Of a stretch of DNA of 64,000 bases, positions 23,417-36,082 are shown one piece after another; the stretch's first letter is position 1, and the number at the start of each line of letters is the position of its first letter. The notes beneath the pieces were generated by a model. That model was not told the origin of the DNA. It ran no database searches and was given only the letters and a program-made list of their open reading frames with translations. This DNA is from Epiperipatus broadwayi (lineage: Eukaryota > Onychophora > Udeonychophora > Euonychophora > Peripatidae), in assembly GCA_028023455.1 (NCBI GenBank), contig JAQFVV010000049.1:6170855-6234854 (forward strand), given 5' to 3'. A program made the translations under genes and the position numbers.

Positions 23417-23517
23417 AAATTATAAAATTTTTTATGTACTGAGACAAATAAATATGCTATAGAATAATAAATTATAAAATTTTATATGTGCTGAGACAAA
23501 TAAATATGTTGTAGAAT
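23417..23517 (+). repeat. Tandem duplication, about 50-bp unit, two copies
   Basis: AATTATAAAATTTT..TATGT.CTGAGACAAATAAATATG followed by TATAGAATAATA is present twice in a row with a few substitutions. Confidence 0.85.
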
Positions 23518-23699
23518 GGAAAAAAGTTTGGGGGGTAATTTGTCACCCCGTGAGCTGATGCATTTTTTGGCATGATTATAAATATAAATAGTGTATCATG
23601 CGTGACAAAGTTTGAATTTATGGATGAATTATGGCATCAGTCTGGACTTGCTAAAGTTATGACCTGCAATTTATTTGTGTCAATTTTAGGCAAGTAATA

Positions 23700-23783
23700 T
23701 AGAATATTGTATAGATTTTCTGGCTTCCTCAATCCATCCCCTAATTGTTACAGTGCCATGTATTTGAACTCAGCCTTTCTTCA
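23700..23783 (-). repeat. Duplicated fragment, copy 1 (possibly SINE-derived)
   Basis: On the plus strand: TCTGGCTTCCTCAATCCATC, then CAGTGCCATGTATTTGAACT, then CAGCCTTTCTTC. Read on the minus strand, GCTGAGTTCAAATAC resembles a degenerate pol III B box. A second copy lies at 23858-23940. Confidence 0.6.
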
Positions 23784-23857
23784 TATCTTTTATGCAAAAT
23801 AATAAATATATTTATATACAAGTTCATGCTACACAACTGGAATTTCATGTAATATAG

Positions 23858-23940
23858 GATATTTTATACACAGTTTCTGGCTTCATCAATCCATCCACTC
23901 TGTGTTATAGTGCCATGTATTTGAACTCAGCCTTTCTTCC
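23858..23940 (-). repeat. Duplicated fragment, copy 2
   Basis: Same blocks as copy 1 (TCTGGCTTCATCAATCCATC; TAGTGCCATGTATTTGAACT; CAGCCTTTCTTC), about 160 bp downstream in the same orientation. This looks like local duplication rather than independent insertion. Confidence 0.6.
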
Positions 23941-24087
23941 ACACATGTAATCATTGTTAATAATAATAAAAATTATCTTTATTGATTTATTTTTATTCAT
24001 TTTATTTTTTATGAGTTTATTTATTTATTTTTGAATACACTGTTCTGTTACTTTTTTCTCCACTAAAAACCATTCATATTGTTATAG

Positions 24088-24184
24088 ATACTTTTGCACA
24101 AATGAACACATCTGGCTCTAGAATGAAAATGGACCACAGCAAGGCCGCTGTTTTAGTAATTTTCTCAGTGAAAAATTACCTCAG
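24088..24184 (+). other. Candidate coding exon (weak)
   Basis: A 97-bp stretch much richer in G+C than its surroundings, preceded by TTGTTATAG (acceptor-like) and followed by CTCAG/GTAAGA (strong donor-like). One frame is open throughout and includes MNTSGSRMKMDHSKAA then VLVIFSVKNYLR. I recognise no family. It could be an isolated exon of a gene with long introns, or chance. Confidence 0.2.
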
Positions 24185-27100
24185 GTAAGACTTCCAATAC
24201 ATCATTCTTTTTGTCATTTTGTGACAGATGTGATGAAGCTGTTTATGAAATTGTCATTTTATCATTTGAATTTCAAAATTTAGGATTTGTGAATCAGTGT
24301 AAAAATAAACATTCTTAAAACTATTAAAAATATTTTTTTCTTAACTTTTTCTTTATGAAATGACTATTTTAACAGCTTCATTACATTCTTTCATATATGA
24401 CCTTTCTTTTAATGCATGTTTTTTTATATTTATTATATTCAAACACAAAATATCTAAGTTATTATAGTTAGGGTAAATTTTTCTAAAAATTAACAATGGC
24501 CACCTGATTTTCAAAGGGTTAAATTAGGTCATGTGACATCTGACTTGATTTTTTTTTATCAACATGGTTATGGTATTATTATAATTTTATGTTTAATTAA
24601 GAAGTCTAACTGAATTTCTAGAAATAAAATATATTTGTTTCTTCTGAAATTATAGAAGGCTATAATTGGTTTAATATAGTGATAGGATTTTAAATTCAAG
24701 AATTAAAGCTTCATGCACTGTATCTTGGTTAGATCACTTCTAGTGCCAAACATCATATGATTTCTTATGCAACAAATTATCCAGTTATTTCAATAAGAAA
24801 AGAATAAAAAATAAGAATCGGCACCCCCTCTTCCGCTAATCCCCAAATTGGAAAAGGCAATTAAATAAGTTTACATGCACTGTGTCATAATCAATGTTTA
24901 CATAAAAAAAATTAAATTTTAACATAACCATGGCAACTGTAGTTTTTTAATAATCACTATATTGATTATGATTTCTTTTAAAACTTATTTTTTCCTTGCA
25001 GTTAATTTTATGTGGGAAAAAAAATTAAAAAGAAAATTGTAAAATAAAATAAATCAATTTCTGACTACTAAACTTCTATTCTTAGGTAGTATTTTTTATT
25101 CTATATATATATTTAATTTTGTTTTAGAACACAATTACAATACAAACTTGCCATTACGTGTTGAAGTATTGAAAAAAAATATTGAAAAATTTAAAAGTGT
25201 TAAAGTGATGAAAACTTTCAAAAAGATTTCTCTAAAAAAATTATTTATATAAAAGATAAAAAATTGAATTTGTTTTTTAAATTGTAACTTTATTACAAGA
25301 ATTAGATTAACAGCATTTAGTAAATGTTAATTGCTTAAAGAAAAAATATTTATCTTTAAAAAAATATTTCTTCTAAAGGAGATAATTATCATAATATAAT
25401 CAATTTTATATTTTTTTATTTATTTAAAGTTATTTTATGCAAATCTAATAGCTAGTGTTTTTTTTTCTGTCGTTGTTTCTTTTTAAAAGATTGTTAAGGT
25501 ATTCATAGTACTATGGTGACTATATAAAGGCTATTTTATCACCCAAATTTGTAATATTTTAGAAGTGAAAAATATGTATATATATATCAACAACCATATT
25601 AGAGACGTTCTCAAATTTGAGTATGCTTCTAAGAGAAGTTTTCTTTACCATTTGTAAAGCTATCTACTATAAATTTGAGCAATTAATGGGAATCAGATGA
25701 TATATTATTATTATATTATCCCCATTCATAAATCAGTTCTGGTTTATACCTTTATCTATATGGATTTAAAACTGAAATTACATATTCATTCATACAGTAG
25801 CCATCTTTTACACTTTTGTATTATTCAAACTAGTAACTTGAAATTTAAAAGAACCTAAAGTATTTGAATCAAACTTATTCACTCATATAATTGGACAATT
25901 ATGCCACCAGGGCAATTATTTTGGATTTTAGAGTTTTTAGTTTTATCCCAATGATAGTTTTTATTTTTAGCTAGGAAGATCGATATTATAACAGTACATT
26001 TTTTGATTTCCATTGATTATCCAAGTTTGAATGTGTAAAGAGAAAAGTTCTTGGAGATATGTGAGTAAGCAAACATAAGAGAAAGTAATGTGACATTGTC
26101 ATTTGTCCAAATAATAAAATATGCAAAGATATGGCTTGGGTTCAAAGTTTTAGAATTTTTTGGGGGGAATTGATATTACCTTGAATAGTACAAAAAATAT
26201 AAGTGGCCTCTGGATATGTGCTTTAATACCAGCTTTGAATCTTTGTATTAACTGACAAAAATGAAAGCCTAAAATCTTGTCTGGAGATGAAGATTAGTCA
26301 AGTGTTCAGTGATTATTCAAGATTATGGTTGATTCCTCTACAGTAGCAAGAAATAATGTGCTTGAATATTCAGCTATCATTCATTCATTATTCAATAAAG
26401 ATATATTCAAATTCAGTTTCTTTAAGTAGATATCTTTTCTAATCTTCTTATATGTGTAGTTTTTTTCTATTTTTTTATAATTTTTTGAGATACTTATTTT
26501 TTTTGACGTTGCCAATGTTTGTTTTCCCCCCTTATATATTTCACTTTCTTACTTTTTACATACATTTTTTTATACTTCACCATGTGATTTGAAGCTTCCA
26601 TATTTATCTTTTAAATTATCTAAATCATAGATTCATAAATAAATACTGGTGAAACATATAATAAAAATCTTTCTTCCAACATGTAAGTGTATGTTCTTAA
26701 GATATTAGGTTATCTATATCACTGGCAACTCAAAAAAGTTTAAGTATATGATGATGTTTCAATATATATTAATAATGTGACCACAATTATTTATTGTTAT
26801 TTTCTACTAATTTATCATGATCAATATTTATATATATATATTTGTAAAAAAACAGTGAATATTATGTTAATCTATTTATTTTTGTGTCTTTTCTGCCATC
26901 ATTTGTGATACTTGTTGAAGCTTTTAAAAAAGTTAAATAATCCCAATTAGTTTTCATTATTTTAACTTCCCATTTCTATTCATAAAATACGTTCCATAAC
27001 ATTCTATAAAAAGTTTCAGAAAGATGAAATATTTTACTATGATTATGTAATCATTTATTGTATTTAGACTAATATTTGCAGAATTGATATTCAAAGGCTT

Positions 27101-27697
27101 CAATTACCACTGTAATATGTAATTTGCTTATACTGATTTTTTTCTTATATGCAATCCAATAAGGTCTTTAAGTGTACCAGCATCCATTTTTCAATAAAAT
27201 GGATCATTGTCTAGTTGAAAGGTTGAGAAGACTGAAGTTTGTGTATTAAAGTTTAAGGAACTTCTATCTTAATGTAATCCAGGTGCTGATTATATATATA
27301 TGAGGGAAATTATGATCTAGACCAATCGATCTTTTTCACATGTATGTGGTCATGTATATAGTCTGCTTAAGATGGAGTGGAGGATGAATATGAACTGAAA
27401 AATCTAAGTTCAAACTCCTCTATTTACACTGAAATATTTATAAAATTAAATATTTTTTAAAATGTACAAATTTAAGTCATAAATCACACTCATAAATTTT
27501 TTCTGCAACTTCTTTGTGTTACCTATTTTTAAAATTAGCTTGCTATGTTTTTTATTGGTCAGATTTCAAAGTTCTCTGCAGATAAATTACAGTATTTTAG
27601 CAATTTTTTTATTTAAATGCCAAAAGACTGATAGGTCAACAATTTCTAATAATTTTTTTTCTATCACTACTGCATTTGTCCAATCATATAGTACCTT
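24185..27697. other. AT-rich spacer
   Basis: No gene recognised. At about 24517-24550 AGGTCATGTGACATCTGACT matches sequence immediately right of the 59.7 kb foldback and, inverted, in its centre. This is probably a fragment of the same repeat superfamily. Confidence 0.45.
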
Positions 27698-27790
27698 TAT
27701 TGTTAAAAGGAGTTTGCCATGATTACAGTTTGAGATTGTTGATTGTTATCTATATTGAGATTCTCTAAATGTTGACTGGTTTCTAATGAT
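27698..27790 (+). repeat. Dispersed repeat family B, copy 3
   Basis: TTGTTAAAAGGAGTTTGCCA, ACAGTTTGAGATTGTTGATT, GTTATCTATATTGAGATT and TGTTGACTGGTTTCTAATGA. Lies 365 bp from copy 4. Confidence 0.8.
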
Positions 27791-27811
27791 TACTTATAAA
27801 CCCATTTAACA

Positions 27812-27856
27812 AAGGCAAAACTCTCCATACAGTAGTGCCATTTAAACTTGACCATT
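27812..27856 (+). repeat. Family A fragment (truncated)
   Basis: GGCAAAACTCTCCATACAGT followed by AGTGCCATTTAAACTTGAC matches the outer end of family A at 10.4 and 38.2 kb. The rest of the arm is missing. Confidence 0.55.
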
Positions 27857-28054
27857 ATTACATGTATTATTTAAGTAATACTTTGGGTGCAATTTGAAAA
27901 TTATAATTGCAATTTGTAATGTTATAATTCACTATTTATAAGTATGCATTCAGAATAGGTTATATTTACCTGTTTGAGGAGATTTATTTAAGCTTCTTTG
28001 TATCAATAATTTCAATTTCTGTAGTCAAGTTGCAATCTTTAGTGTCTATATAAA

Positions 28055-28185
28055 TATATTAGACCACAAATAAAAGTGGGATTCCAACTTTTTTGTTAAA
28101 AAGAGGTTGCCTTGACAACAGTTTGATATTGGTGATTGTTATTTATATTAAGATTGTCTATATGTTGCCTGGTTTCTAATGGTAT
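28055..28185 (+). repeat. Dispersed repeat family B, copy 4
   Basis: ATTAGACCACAAATAAAAGT, TTCCAACTTTTTTGTTAAAA, AGAGGTTGCCTTGACAACAG and GGTGATTGTTATTTATATTA. Copies 1 and 4 both extend upstream to the ATTAGA[TC]CAC block, defining the family's left part. A TA microsatellite follows. Confidence 0.8.
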
Positions 28186-28194
28186 ATATATATA

Positions 28195-29000
28195 TTGTAA
28201 CCTCACATCCCAAAAATCAACTGCTATAACCTCACCACCACCATCCTTAAAACCATTAGGCCCATCATCCTATATAACTGTGCCTAACATGAACCTCTGA
28301 CCTAGCATCATTTAATCAACTGAACCAACTACTGCACTGTAGCCTAATAATTTAAAATTATCTAATATAAGTATATGGAAAATCATCTAATACATTAGCC
28401 AAAAAAGCCTCTAATATAAATGTGCCCACTAAAATACTTAGGTTACAACTGCATCAACTTTCAAAACCAAGACTCATTATAGAAGTAGATAAATGGAGCA
28501 CATAAGGAAAATAGAATAATATATAAATAGAGTACATTAACCATAAATTCCTAATAACTAAAACATTATACGATTAGATAAGAAAAAGAAAAGAATTAAG
28601 AGTAAGAATTAAACATCCTTCTCACAATAACATAACCCAGCAACATCTTTATGATTTAAATAGATATTCATCAAAATAGATAAAATGGGAATAAAGAAAC
28701 TGAAGTGAATGAAGGTTGAATGAAAATGGAAAAAAAATGAAGAATTAATGAAAGACAATAAGAATTAATAATTATGACTGAAAGATGAAAAACTCTAAAT
28801 AATGAGGAGAATGGACATGAAAACTTATGAAAATGATGAATCTCTAACCATATAATGAAAATGGAAATCAATGAAAGACAAATAAATGACGGTGATAAAA
28901 TATATATATAATGATAAAATTAAAAGGAAATGAGAACAACGATGAACTGTTATGACATGGATGATGGTGATGAATATGATAATGAAGGGCTAATCCAATG
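28195..29000. other. Strand-skewed segment without a gene
   Basis: 28195-28520 is C-rich and G-poor on the plus strand. 28640-29000 flips to purine-rich, with repeated ATGAAAATGGA / ATGAAAGA / GATGATGGTGATGAAT-like motifs. It looks like a degenerate minisatellite. No open frame of note. Confidence 0.4.
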
Positions 29001-29942
29001 TTACAAAAGACAATGGATTCAAAATTGACATAATCAAAATAAAGCTTTCAATTTTGGTTATAAACTAGTTATAATAATAAAAAAAGATTAAAGTAGTAGC
29101 AATAAAATCGATTAATAAACAGATTTTAATAAGTAGAATCAACTTTAAAATTATTAATTAATGATTTCTCAGGATTCTTATTAAAATGCTTAAATAATCA
29201 TATCCAGACAAACAAAATGAAATAAATAATACAAAAGAAATTACTAAAAAATATCTGATTCAAATAACTAACAATAACAATGACAAATAATATGAACACA
29301 ATAATAATGTCAATAATCAGATAATCTAAAAAAATATTATAATATTTTGATCACAATGAGAATAACAATTCTAAAACAATGATATAATCCAAATTATTTT
29401 AACTTTGATATCCCAGACAAACATGACTAAGTTTAAATTAAATATAATGTCATATAAGTTATTATAATATTACTTTCAGAAAATTAGTTATTTTATTTTA
29501 AGCTATTATTTTGAAATAGCATTCTTTAATAATATCAACAATATTTATAATACCTTAATAGTATGATATCATATGCTCAGAAATCCTAATGTTTAATAAT
29601 ATTGATTAATATTAATTAATGAAATATAATAATAATGGCAATATTAAGTGATGATGACAATAGCAACATAATTGATGGTGTTCAGCAATTGCAATAAGTT
29701 AAAACATATTAAATTTAAAATCAAAACAAATTTTATTTACAAGTATTATTACAATATATATATATTCTTTATTAAATTTTATTATAAAAAAAAAATTATA
29801 AACTAAATTTAATGTTAACACGAAAGATCTACTTAGAGCTTGTCAAAAAAAAAATATATATTTACACTTTTAATGGATTTTTATTTACACTTTTATACAA
29901 AAATAAATACAAACAGGACAAACACAAAATTATTACCTATAC
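29001..29942. other. AT-rich spacer
   Basis: Nothing recognised besides a TA run near 29755-29766. The ORF at 29812-30018 is incidental. Confidence 0.5.
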
Positions 29943-30369
29943 AATAATGAGTACAGAAGTAGTAATTAATATATATAGCACACAGAAAGCTTACGTAAAT
30001 AGCCTGAACAGGCATTGATCGGTATTCAATGCGCTTTAAAATTCGCAATAATCAAGCATATTTTGCCGATAGAGGGATCTTCCAAACCACGACACAAGAT
30101 AGTGATTTTTATAAAGACAAGAATGGTCCATCTTGTCTTTAACTTAAATGTCCACTTATATAGGTGAATCAAGATGCTTCAGATTTGCCTATATAAGTGG
30201 ACATTTAGGTTAAAGACAAGATGGACCATTCTTGTCTTTATAAAAATCACTATCTTGTGTTGTGGTTTGGAAGATCCCTCTATTGGCAAAATATGCTTGA
30301 TTATTGCGAATTTTAAAGCACATTGAATACAGGTTAATGCCTGTTCAGACTATTTAAATAATGAGTACA
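29943..30369. mobile_element. Palindrome-in-palindrome foldback insertion 1
   Basis: Bounded by a perfect 13-bp direct repeat, AATAATGAGTACA, at 29943-29955 and 30357-30369. Inside, after about 40 unpaired bases, comes a near-perfect palindrome (about 29996-30356, arms about 165 bp, loop about 20 bp). Each arm reads AATAGCCTGAACAGG..., CGCAATAATCAAGCATATTT, CACAAGATAGTGATTTTTAT, then a mini-palindrome AAGACAAGAATGGTCCATCT..GTCTTT, then ACTTAAATGTCCACTTATAT. No open frame. The same layout is found at 41.7-42.3 kb with different mini-palindrome sequence. The direct repeat looks like a target-site duplication, and its length fits retroposition better than most cut-and-paste transposons. Confidence 0.92.
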
Positions 30370-33300
30370 CCAACTTCACTCACAAGGTAATATGACAATG
30401 ATAAACCCTTTAAATGCATGGATGATTATGCCTAAAGGTAATGCAACATCTCTAACTCTATTTATATTGAATACTGGGCTGGTAACAATCTTTAATTTAT
30501 ACTCCAAATTGGCATGGTAATATTCTGAATGTATACTTTGTCAATTAATAATCTATCAGATTTTGTAGACTATGCTTGAGAAACTTAATTCAGTATTATT
30601 TTAATTGGAAATAATAGATAAATAAGATGGGTATATTTCTTATCACTTTGGGTCAATAACAATAATTTAGAAAATATCACAGTATTATAAATTAATACTT
30701 TATAACAATATTATGTTTTATAAAATTGTTTGTTCAATGTTGCCAAGCTTGCTTATCTATTTCATACTTTCTTTAGGATAATTGTATCATTACAACACAT
30801 TGGACTATTAAGAATAGATGGGATGCAATCCAATATTAAAGATAACATATTACTAATAGAATAAATATGAACCAAAGCAAATAAATAATAACCTAGACCA
30901 TGGTCATATTGTGGCTACATACGATCTGATATCCAGGTGCATATTTATAAGGATATAAAGAGAAAGGGGTGGTTAATCCTTTTTAATAATAATACACAAA
31001 ACTACTTGCTAACATTATAAGCCTTGATAAATTCACATCTAACATATGATTTTACATCACAACTCATCTTGTCGTGATCAGCCAACATGGCAATAATTAA
31101 AAAAAAATCCAAAAATCAACAATATCTGTCTACACCCAAGTGCAAACACTAAACAAATGATAGCAATTATAAATGAATACATAGAAAATTAAAATAGTAA
31201 TTATTGACTCAAATGATTAGCATTATATTAATTTTATAACAAAATATACAACAAAATATTCCATATAATTAAATTCAATAAACATTGAATTTTACCTTTC
31301 CATGTTGTTTTGACAGATACAGCTTTTACCAACCAAATATAAAAAAGAATATAATATATTAAAATCAATAAATTACCTTAAAATCTATTAATTTTTTAAT
31401 GATCATATTTTCCAAACATATATAATTTTAAATACCAGATATTTCGAATCCTTATACTTTATTTGCAAGTTGACAGCTTAGTTACCTATTAACACTAAAT
31501 ACATAGCACAATTAAAGAATTGAATACAGGCAAAAAAAAATATCTAACAGTTCCTCTATATCTTCTCTGAAGCAAAAAAATAATCATGTTTTCTGCAGAA
31601 TCATTTCTTGTGACCTTTATTATTTTTCCGACTTCAAAATCAATCTCATAATTACTTTAAATATTCCTATTATTTGAAATAAACAGTACAAATTTAAGAT
31701 ATTTCTAGCTTCCTGTAAGTACACCAATAGAATTTCAGAAAAATATCAACATCCGCTTTAACAGTAAAATACACAGCATACATTGAAGAACGACACTATT
31801 ATTAATATATTTTTCATCATATGAAATAAATATTTCAAAAATCAATATCATCAATTTATTTTAAATAAGTCATAATATTCTTGATGTTTTAATACACATA
31901 TTGATGATTAATAATTCATAAATAAAATATTGTAAATTATAGAGGAATTGTTAATGGATAAGATCTTTAAACTATTTGTAATTTTTTTAAAAAAACTGTA
32001 TGACAACGCACTAATGAATATTGACACTCATCTTGAATAGTATCATTATACATGGTTTTATCCTTCCAATCAAACAATTTAAATTTCCAATTGAATAATA
32101 TTTTGTATCATTTATTATTAGTAGTATATTCCTTTAAATTATAGTTACTTTAAAGATGGTATTTGTGGTTAACTATTTATTTAATAATTATAACAATTCC
32201 AAGATAATTAATTAAAACTCACATCCGGTTTTAAATGTCAAATTAAAGGTTATTTACGACTTTAATTAATAAGAATTTAAATAATGCATTTGAGTAGAAT
32301 TATAGGATTGAAAATTTTGATTCATTCATTCATTCATAACCAATTTGAAGTTAAAAATATCTTGGTTATTATTCTTTTCAAAATAAGTAATAACCTTAAT
32401 AATTTTATCACGCTTTGTAATGTTAATAGGGAGTCAATAGCAGTGATAAATTAATTTAAAATAGTTTTCCAGTTTCTACAGGCGTTTTTACAAACATAAA
32501 AAAGAATTATTTTCGCTTTAAAAGTATATAGCTTTTAAATAATTCACTTAAAATTTCTCCTGATATGAAAAGTTATTAAATTATTCTTTATTTTACCATT
32601 AAAGTTATGATATCAATATTTAATATTTATTTGACAGTTGTCATAATTTAAACAATTAATGAGTAATTTTAAAAAAAGATGCTTACAAATGTGTATAATT
32701 TTTCCTGGGTATAATTATTTTTTACAACCATTGTTCCTATATAGCTTTGGTCAAATTCATGAAGATAAGTCTTTGAATTGATAGTTAGTAGCTCCAGCAT
32801 TTGTCTTTGAGAGTGAGGGTATTTATATTTTTATTCTATAATTTTTAGGGAATATCCAAAAATTAATACTTTATAATTTTTTTTACAAATAATAAATTTA
32901 TACTATATTTAAGTGAAGGATAAGTGTCTCAGCCTGTATAGTTTGCAATAATCCATGTTCTCTAAGTTTGATTAGCATTATTTATAAACTTTTAATTAAG
33001 GACTGATTGCAAATTAAAAGTCAATCAGATTACTTAATTGCTATGATAGATCTTTGCTAAAAATAGCAAATGTCCACCTTTTGACTTTAAATACAATTAA
33101 CTTAAAATGAGCTTATTAAAAAGTTAGAATAAAATAAATATATAAAAATTTGGAAGAAGAGAAAAAAAAATCAATCATTAAATATTTTGCTTTACTCAAA
33201 ATTTTAATCTTGCGGTTTTAAACATTCTACTTAATTATAAAATATTAAAATAATCATTATTAGTTTTACTTAAAATAATATTAAATTATAAGAATATATT

Positions 33301-33659
33301 TGTATTTAATTATAAATATTAAACTGCTTTATCTGTCAAATTGTATGTAGATGCTCCCACACACAATTTGGCAGAGAGTACAATATAAGTTAAATAACCT
33401 AGACATCCAATTGCTTACAGAGATATAAATATTTATTATTATTAAAATATTAGAATAAAATTTAAGTTTTTCTATCCTCATCCAATAAATGCTAATCATT
33501 AGAATACACTGATGATTTTATCAATAAAATTAAGAATGAAACTTACAATTAAAAAAAAATTATAATTTTAACTTATTTACTAATAATGTAGGACTTGATC
33601 CAGTTCAAGCCTTACAATAAGGTTACAATATATATATACAAATGTGTTATGTATGATAT
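30370..33659. other. AT-rich spacer
   Basis: No gene or repeat recognised on either strand. It includes long A/T runs and an ATTCATTCATTCATT stretch at about 32318-32336. Confidence 0.4.
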
Positions 33660-34860
33660 ATATATTATTAACTGCTTTGCCAACATTTATTTTTTTTTAA
33701 ATCTGTTTCTTTTAAAATAAATGTAGTAATCCAATTATTTTTTTTAGAATTTTTTCATTCGTTATAGATTTAACTGCATAATTTAATTCTTTATTTAAAA
33801 TATTTGAAATTTTTAAAGATATTCTAATTATAGAGAGTAAATTTTGGATTTTTTATTACTATAATATTTATAAAGTCACAACAGTTCCATACTATTTTTT
33901 TTTTGTTTAATAATAGAATGATCTTTTTGATTAATTACTGAAATAATTTAGTTTTCAATACTAAAATGTTTTATATTTGATACTTTTTACATTCAGTTTT
34001 TTCCCCTACTTTTAATTACAATTTCTTATGTTGACATTAACTATTTTCTATATCATTTTACAAAATTCTAAATAATCAGTTTTTTTAAATAGTTTATTTA
34101 TAAATATTTACAGATTATCTTTGACAGCTGAAAATTTACAGACAATTGCTACACTATGTGTAATACAATTTTGACTAGAGTAACAAATATCTCCTTATGA
34201 TCTCATTCAAATCTGATCAATCTTTAAATTATAGTGATATATTTTAATAATTTTGGAGTTCTAGTTTAAATACAATGAAGCATTTCTGCAACTTATTAAC
34301 TATGATTATTACAATATTAAATATATATTTGCTATTAGACAAAACATAATCCAATTTTTTTATACTTTTATTTAAATTTTCCATGTCTATTTCCATACAA
34401 AAAAAATGATATAATAATTTATTTTTTACTTTTTGCCTTAAATTCCTTAAATCTGTTTTCCATTTTATTTCTGATTTTATAATTAAATTTACTACAGCAT
34501 ATTTTTCTTTTAATCATTTTCTGCTTCTAATATTGATCTATGATAATAAATTTTCTATTTCACATGATAATAAAAACTCAATGTGGTTATCTTCACTTAA
34601 TTTAAACAATTAGGGTTTTTTTTTACACTGTCAAATATATCAGCAATCATTACAATTTTATTTTTCCATTTTTTTTATTATTCATAATGAATTTCTCTCA
34701 ACCTATAACTCTCATATTTTCATCTAAAGATAAATTACATGTCAACTTTTCAAGACAATTATTATTTTTAATTTCTTAAAATCCAATAAGTTCCCATTAA
34801 TATTAATTAGTTCTTATTACAATTTATACAGGTTTATTTTATTTGAAAGTTGGCTTTAAT
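33660..34860 (-). pseudogene. RTE-clade retrotransposon remnant 3 (endonuclease and linker)
   Basis: Minus strand, heavily frameshifted. About 34660-34715 gives MRVIG..KFIMNNKKNGKI (endonuclease, like GVGFIMNNKWKNKI). About 34441-34500 gives YAVVNLIIKSE then NKLLYHFF. At 34321-34365 KKLDYVLSNSKYIF matches the endonuclease end (EIDYILTNKKYIF). Downstream, to about 33660, KIVWNCCDFINIIV and RMKKF..K resemble the linker into the RT. The RT catalytic core is not found, so the 3' half is missing or unreadable. Same family as 15.3 kb by protein pattern. Confidence 0.72.
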
Positions 34861-35962
34861 TTCCAAGTTTCTATGCTGATAAGAGTATTTTTAGTTGAAG
34901 AATGAAATGGGAAAATGATCTGAAAAATATAAAGAATGAAAAGCAGTGAACATTCCACACACAGTACTTACAGTTTAAATTTTTTTATTCTAACAGTTTA
35001 TCATTAATTAAAATTAATTATCTGGGAATCTCATACCTGATAAGGGCATTAGTTTCCACAATTCTTCACTTGATTTAAAATGATCTGTTTTGTAATTTTG
35101 TTACTTGTCAGTTTTCAAGTAAACCAAGATGGCAATCAACATTTTGATAAATGTATAGTTTCAAGAGCCTATAATCTACTGAAGATGTGTTAGTTGTTAA
35201 ATTAAAACAAAATTAATATATTGATTGTTAAATTTTAAAAAAATAAAGAAATTTCAATATATTTTATTAAGAGGTTTTATTTCAGTTTTTTTCTATTACT
35301 TGTGCTATTAACATTGTCGTATTTGGGTTGAATCAAGTGTGTTTCTTTTTGTCCGCCGATTTGGTAAATTGTCATAATGATAAAAATTTGGAACCTTCCT
35401 GTCATAGAATATGATGCATGGACTATTTCTAAAGATATGGGATTCTGTGTTATCAAAAATTGTGCATTAATGGTCACAATATGATTGCACCCGACTGAAT
35501 AATGTGTACATTTTGTATTTATATATATTTTTAATTTTTCTATTATTAAGTTAATCCCCTCTCCCTCCTCCCCTCCAATAAAAGAAAATAAACTAAATAT
35601 TGTAATTATTTTTTTCACAATTATTTCATTTTTAAAAATAACAGTAATAAAAAATAAAATGTAAATATGAAATATTACATTTCCTAGCAAGTATCTTTTG
35701 TAAATATTTTTGGAGACTCCCAAAACTGTAGATTTATCAAAAATATGGACTGCCCATCTTAGATTACTTGAAAACTCATAAGTATCAAACTACATTTATT
35801 TAGAAATTTCATTTTATTTAGAAATTATAAATCTAATTGCATATTAAAATGCATGTGGGTGTATATATATGCACATTCATCTCAATTATACATGTGATGA
35901 TTGTAATTAAAGTGAAATTAAATAACGTATATTGTTTTGTAGCAGTAAACTGAATGACGATT
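34861..35962. other. Spacer with a 148-codon unassigned ORF (35277-35723, minus)
   Basis: At 35277-35723 the minus strand is open for 148 codons, the longest frame here not explained by a mobile element. In DNA this AT-rich such a length is unlikely by chance. The first third is hydrophobic and low complexity (IHIYILFFITVIF); the middle has GGEEGEGINLIIEKL; the end is polar (QKETHLIQPKYDNV). No family motif is recognised. It could be a decayed transposon ORF or chance. Confidence 0.25.
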
Positions 35963-36082
35963 AAGTAAATAATGCTTTCAGCCTAGTGGTTAGTATAGCT
36001 GCCTTCCAAGCAGCTGGCCCGGATTCGCTTCCTGGTCAACGCATTTGACATATGAAAAAAAAAAAGAAGTAAATAATACTTT
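35963..36082 (+). mobile_element. tRNA-Gly-derived SINE, 5'-truncated, with target-site duplication
   Basis: Insertion at 35979-36066 flanked by 16-bp direct repeats AAGTAAATAATRCTTT (35963-35978 and 36067-36082, one mismatch). The body lacks the first bases of the tRNA and reads CCTAGTGGTTAGTATAGCTG, GCCTTCCAAGCAGCTGG (anticodon TCC, Gly) and GGATTCGCTTCC in place of the B box GGTTCGANTCC. It then reads TTTGACATATG and an A11 tail. Tail and duplications show LINE-driven retroposition. It shares two B-box changes and the TTTGACATA suffix with the 52.3 kb copy, so both come from one SINE lineage. Confidence 0.85.

Noticed and set aside
35974-36043. Functional tRNA-Gly(TCC) gene
   Set aside because: The 5' end is missing, the B box is altered, and it has an A tail and target-site duplications: a SINE copy.
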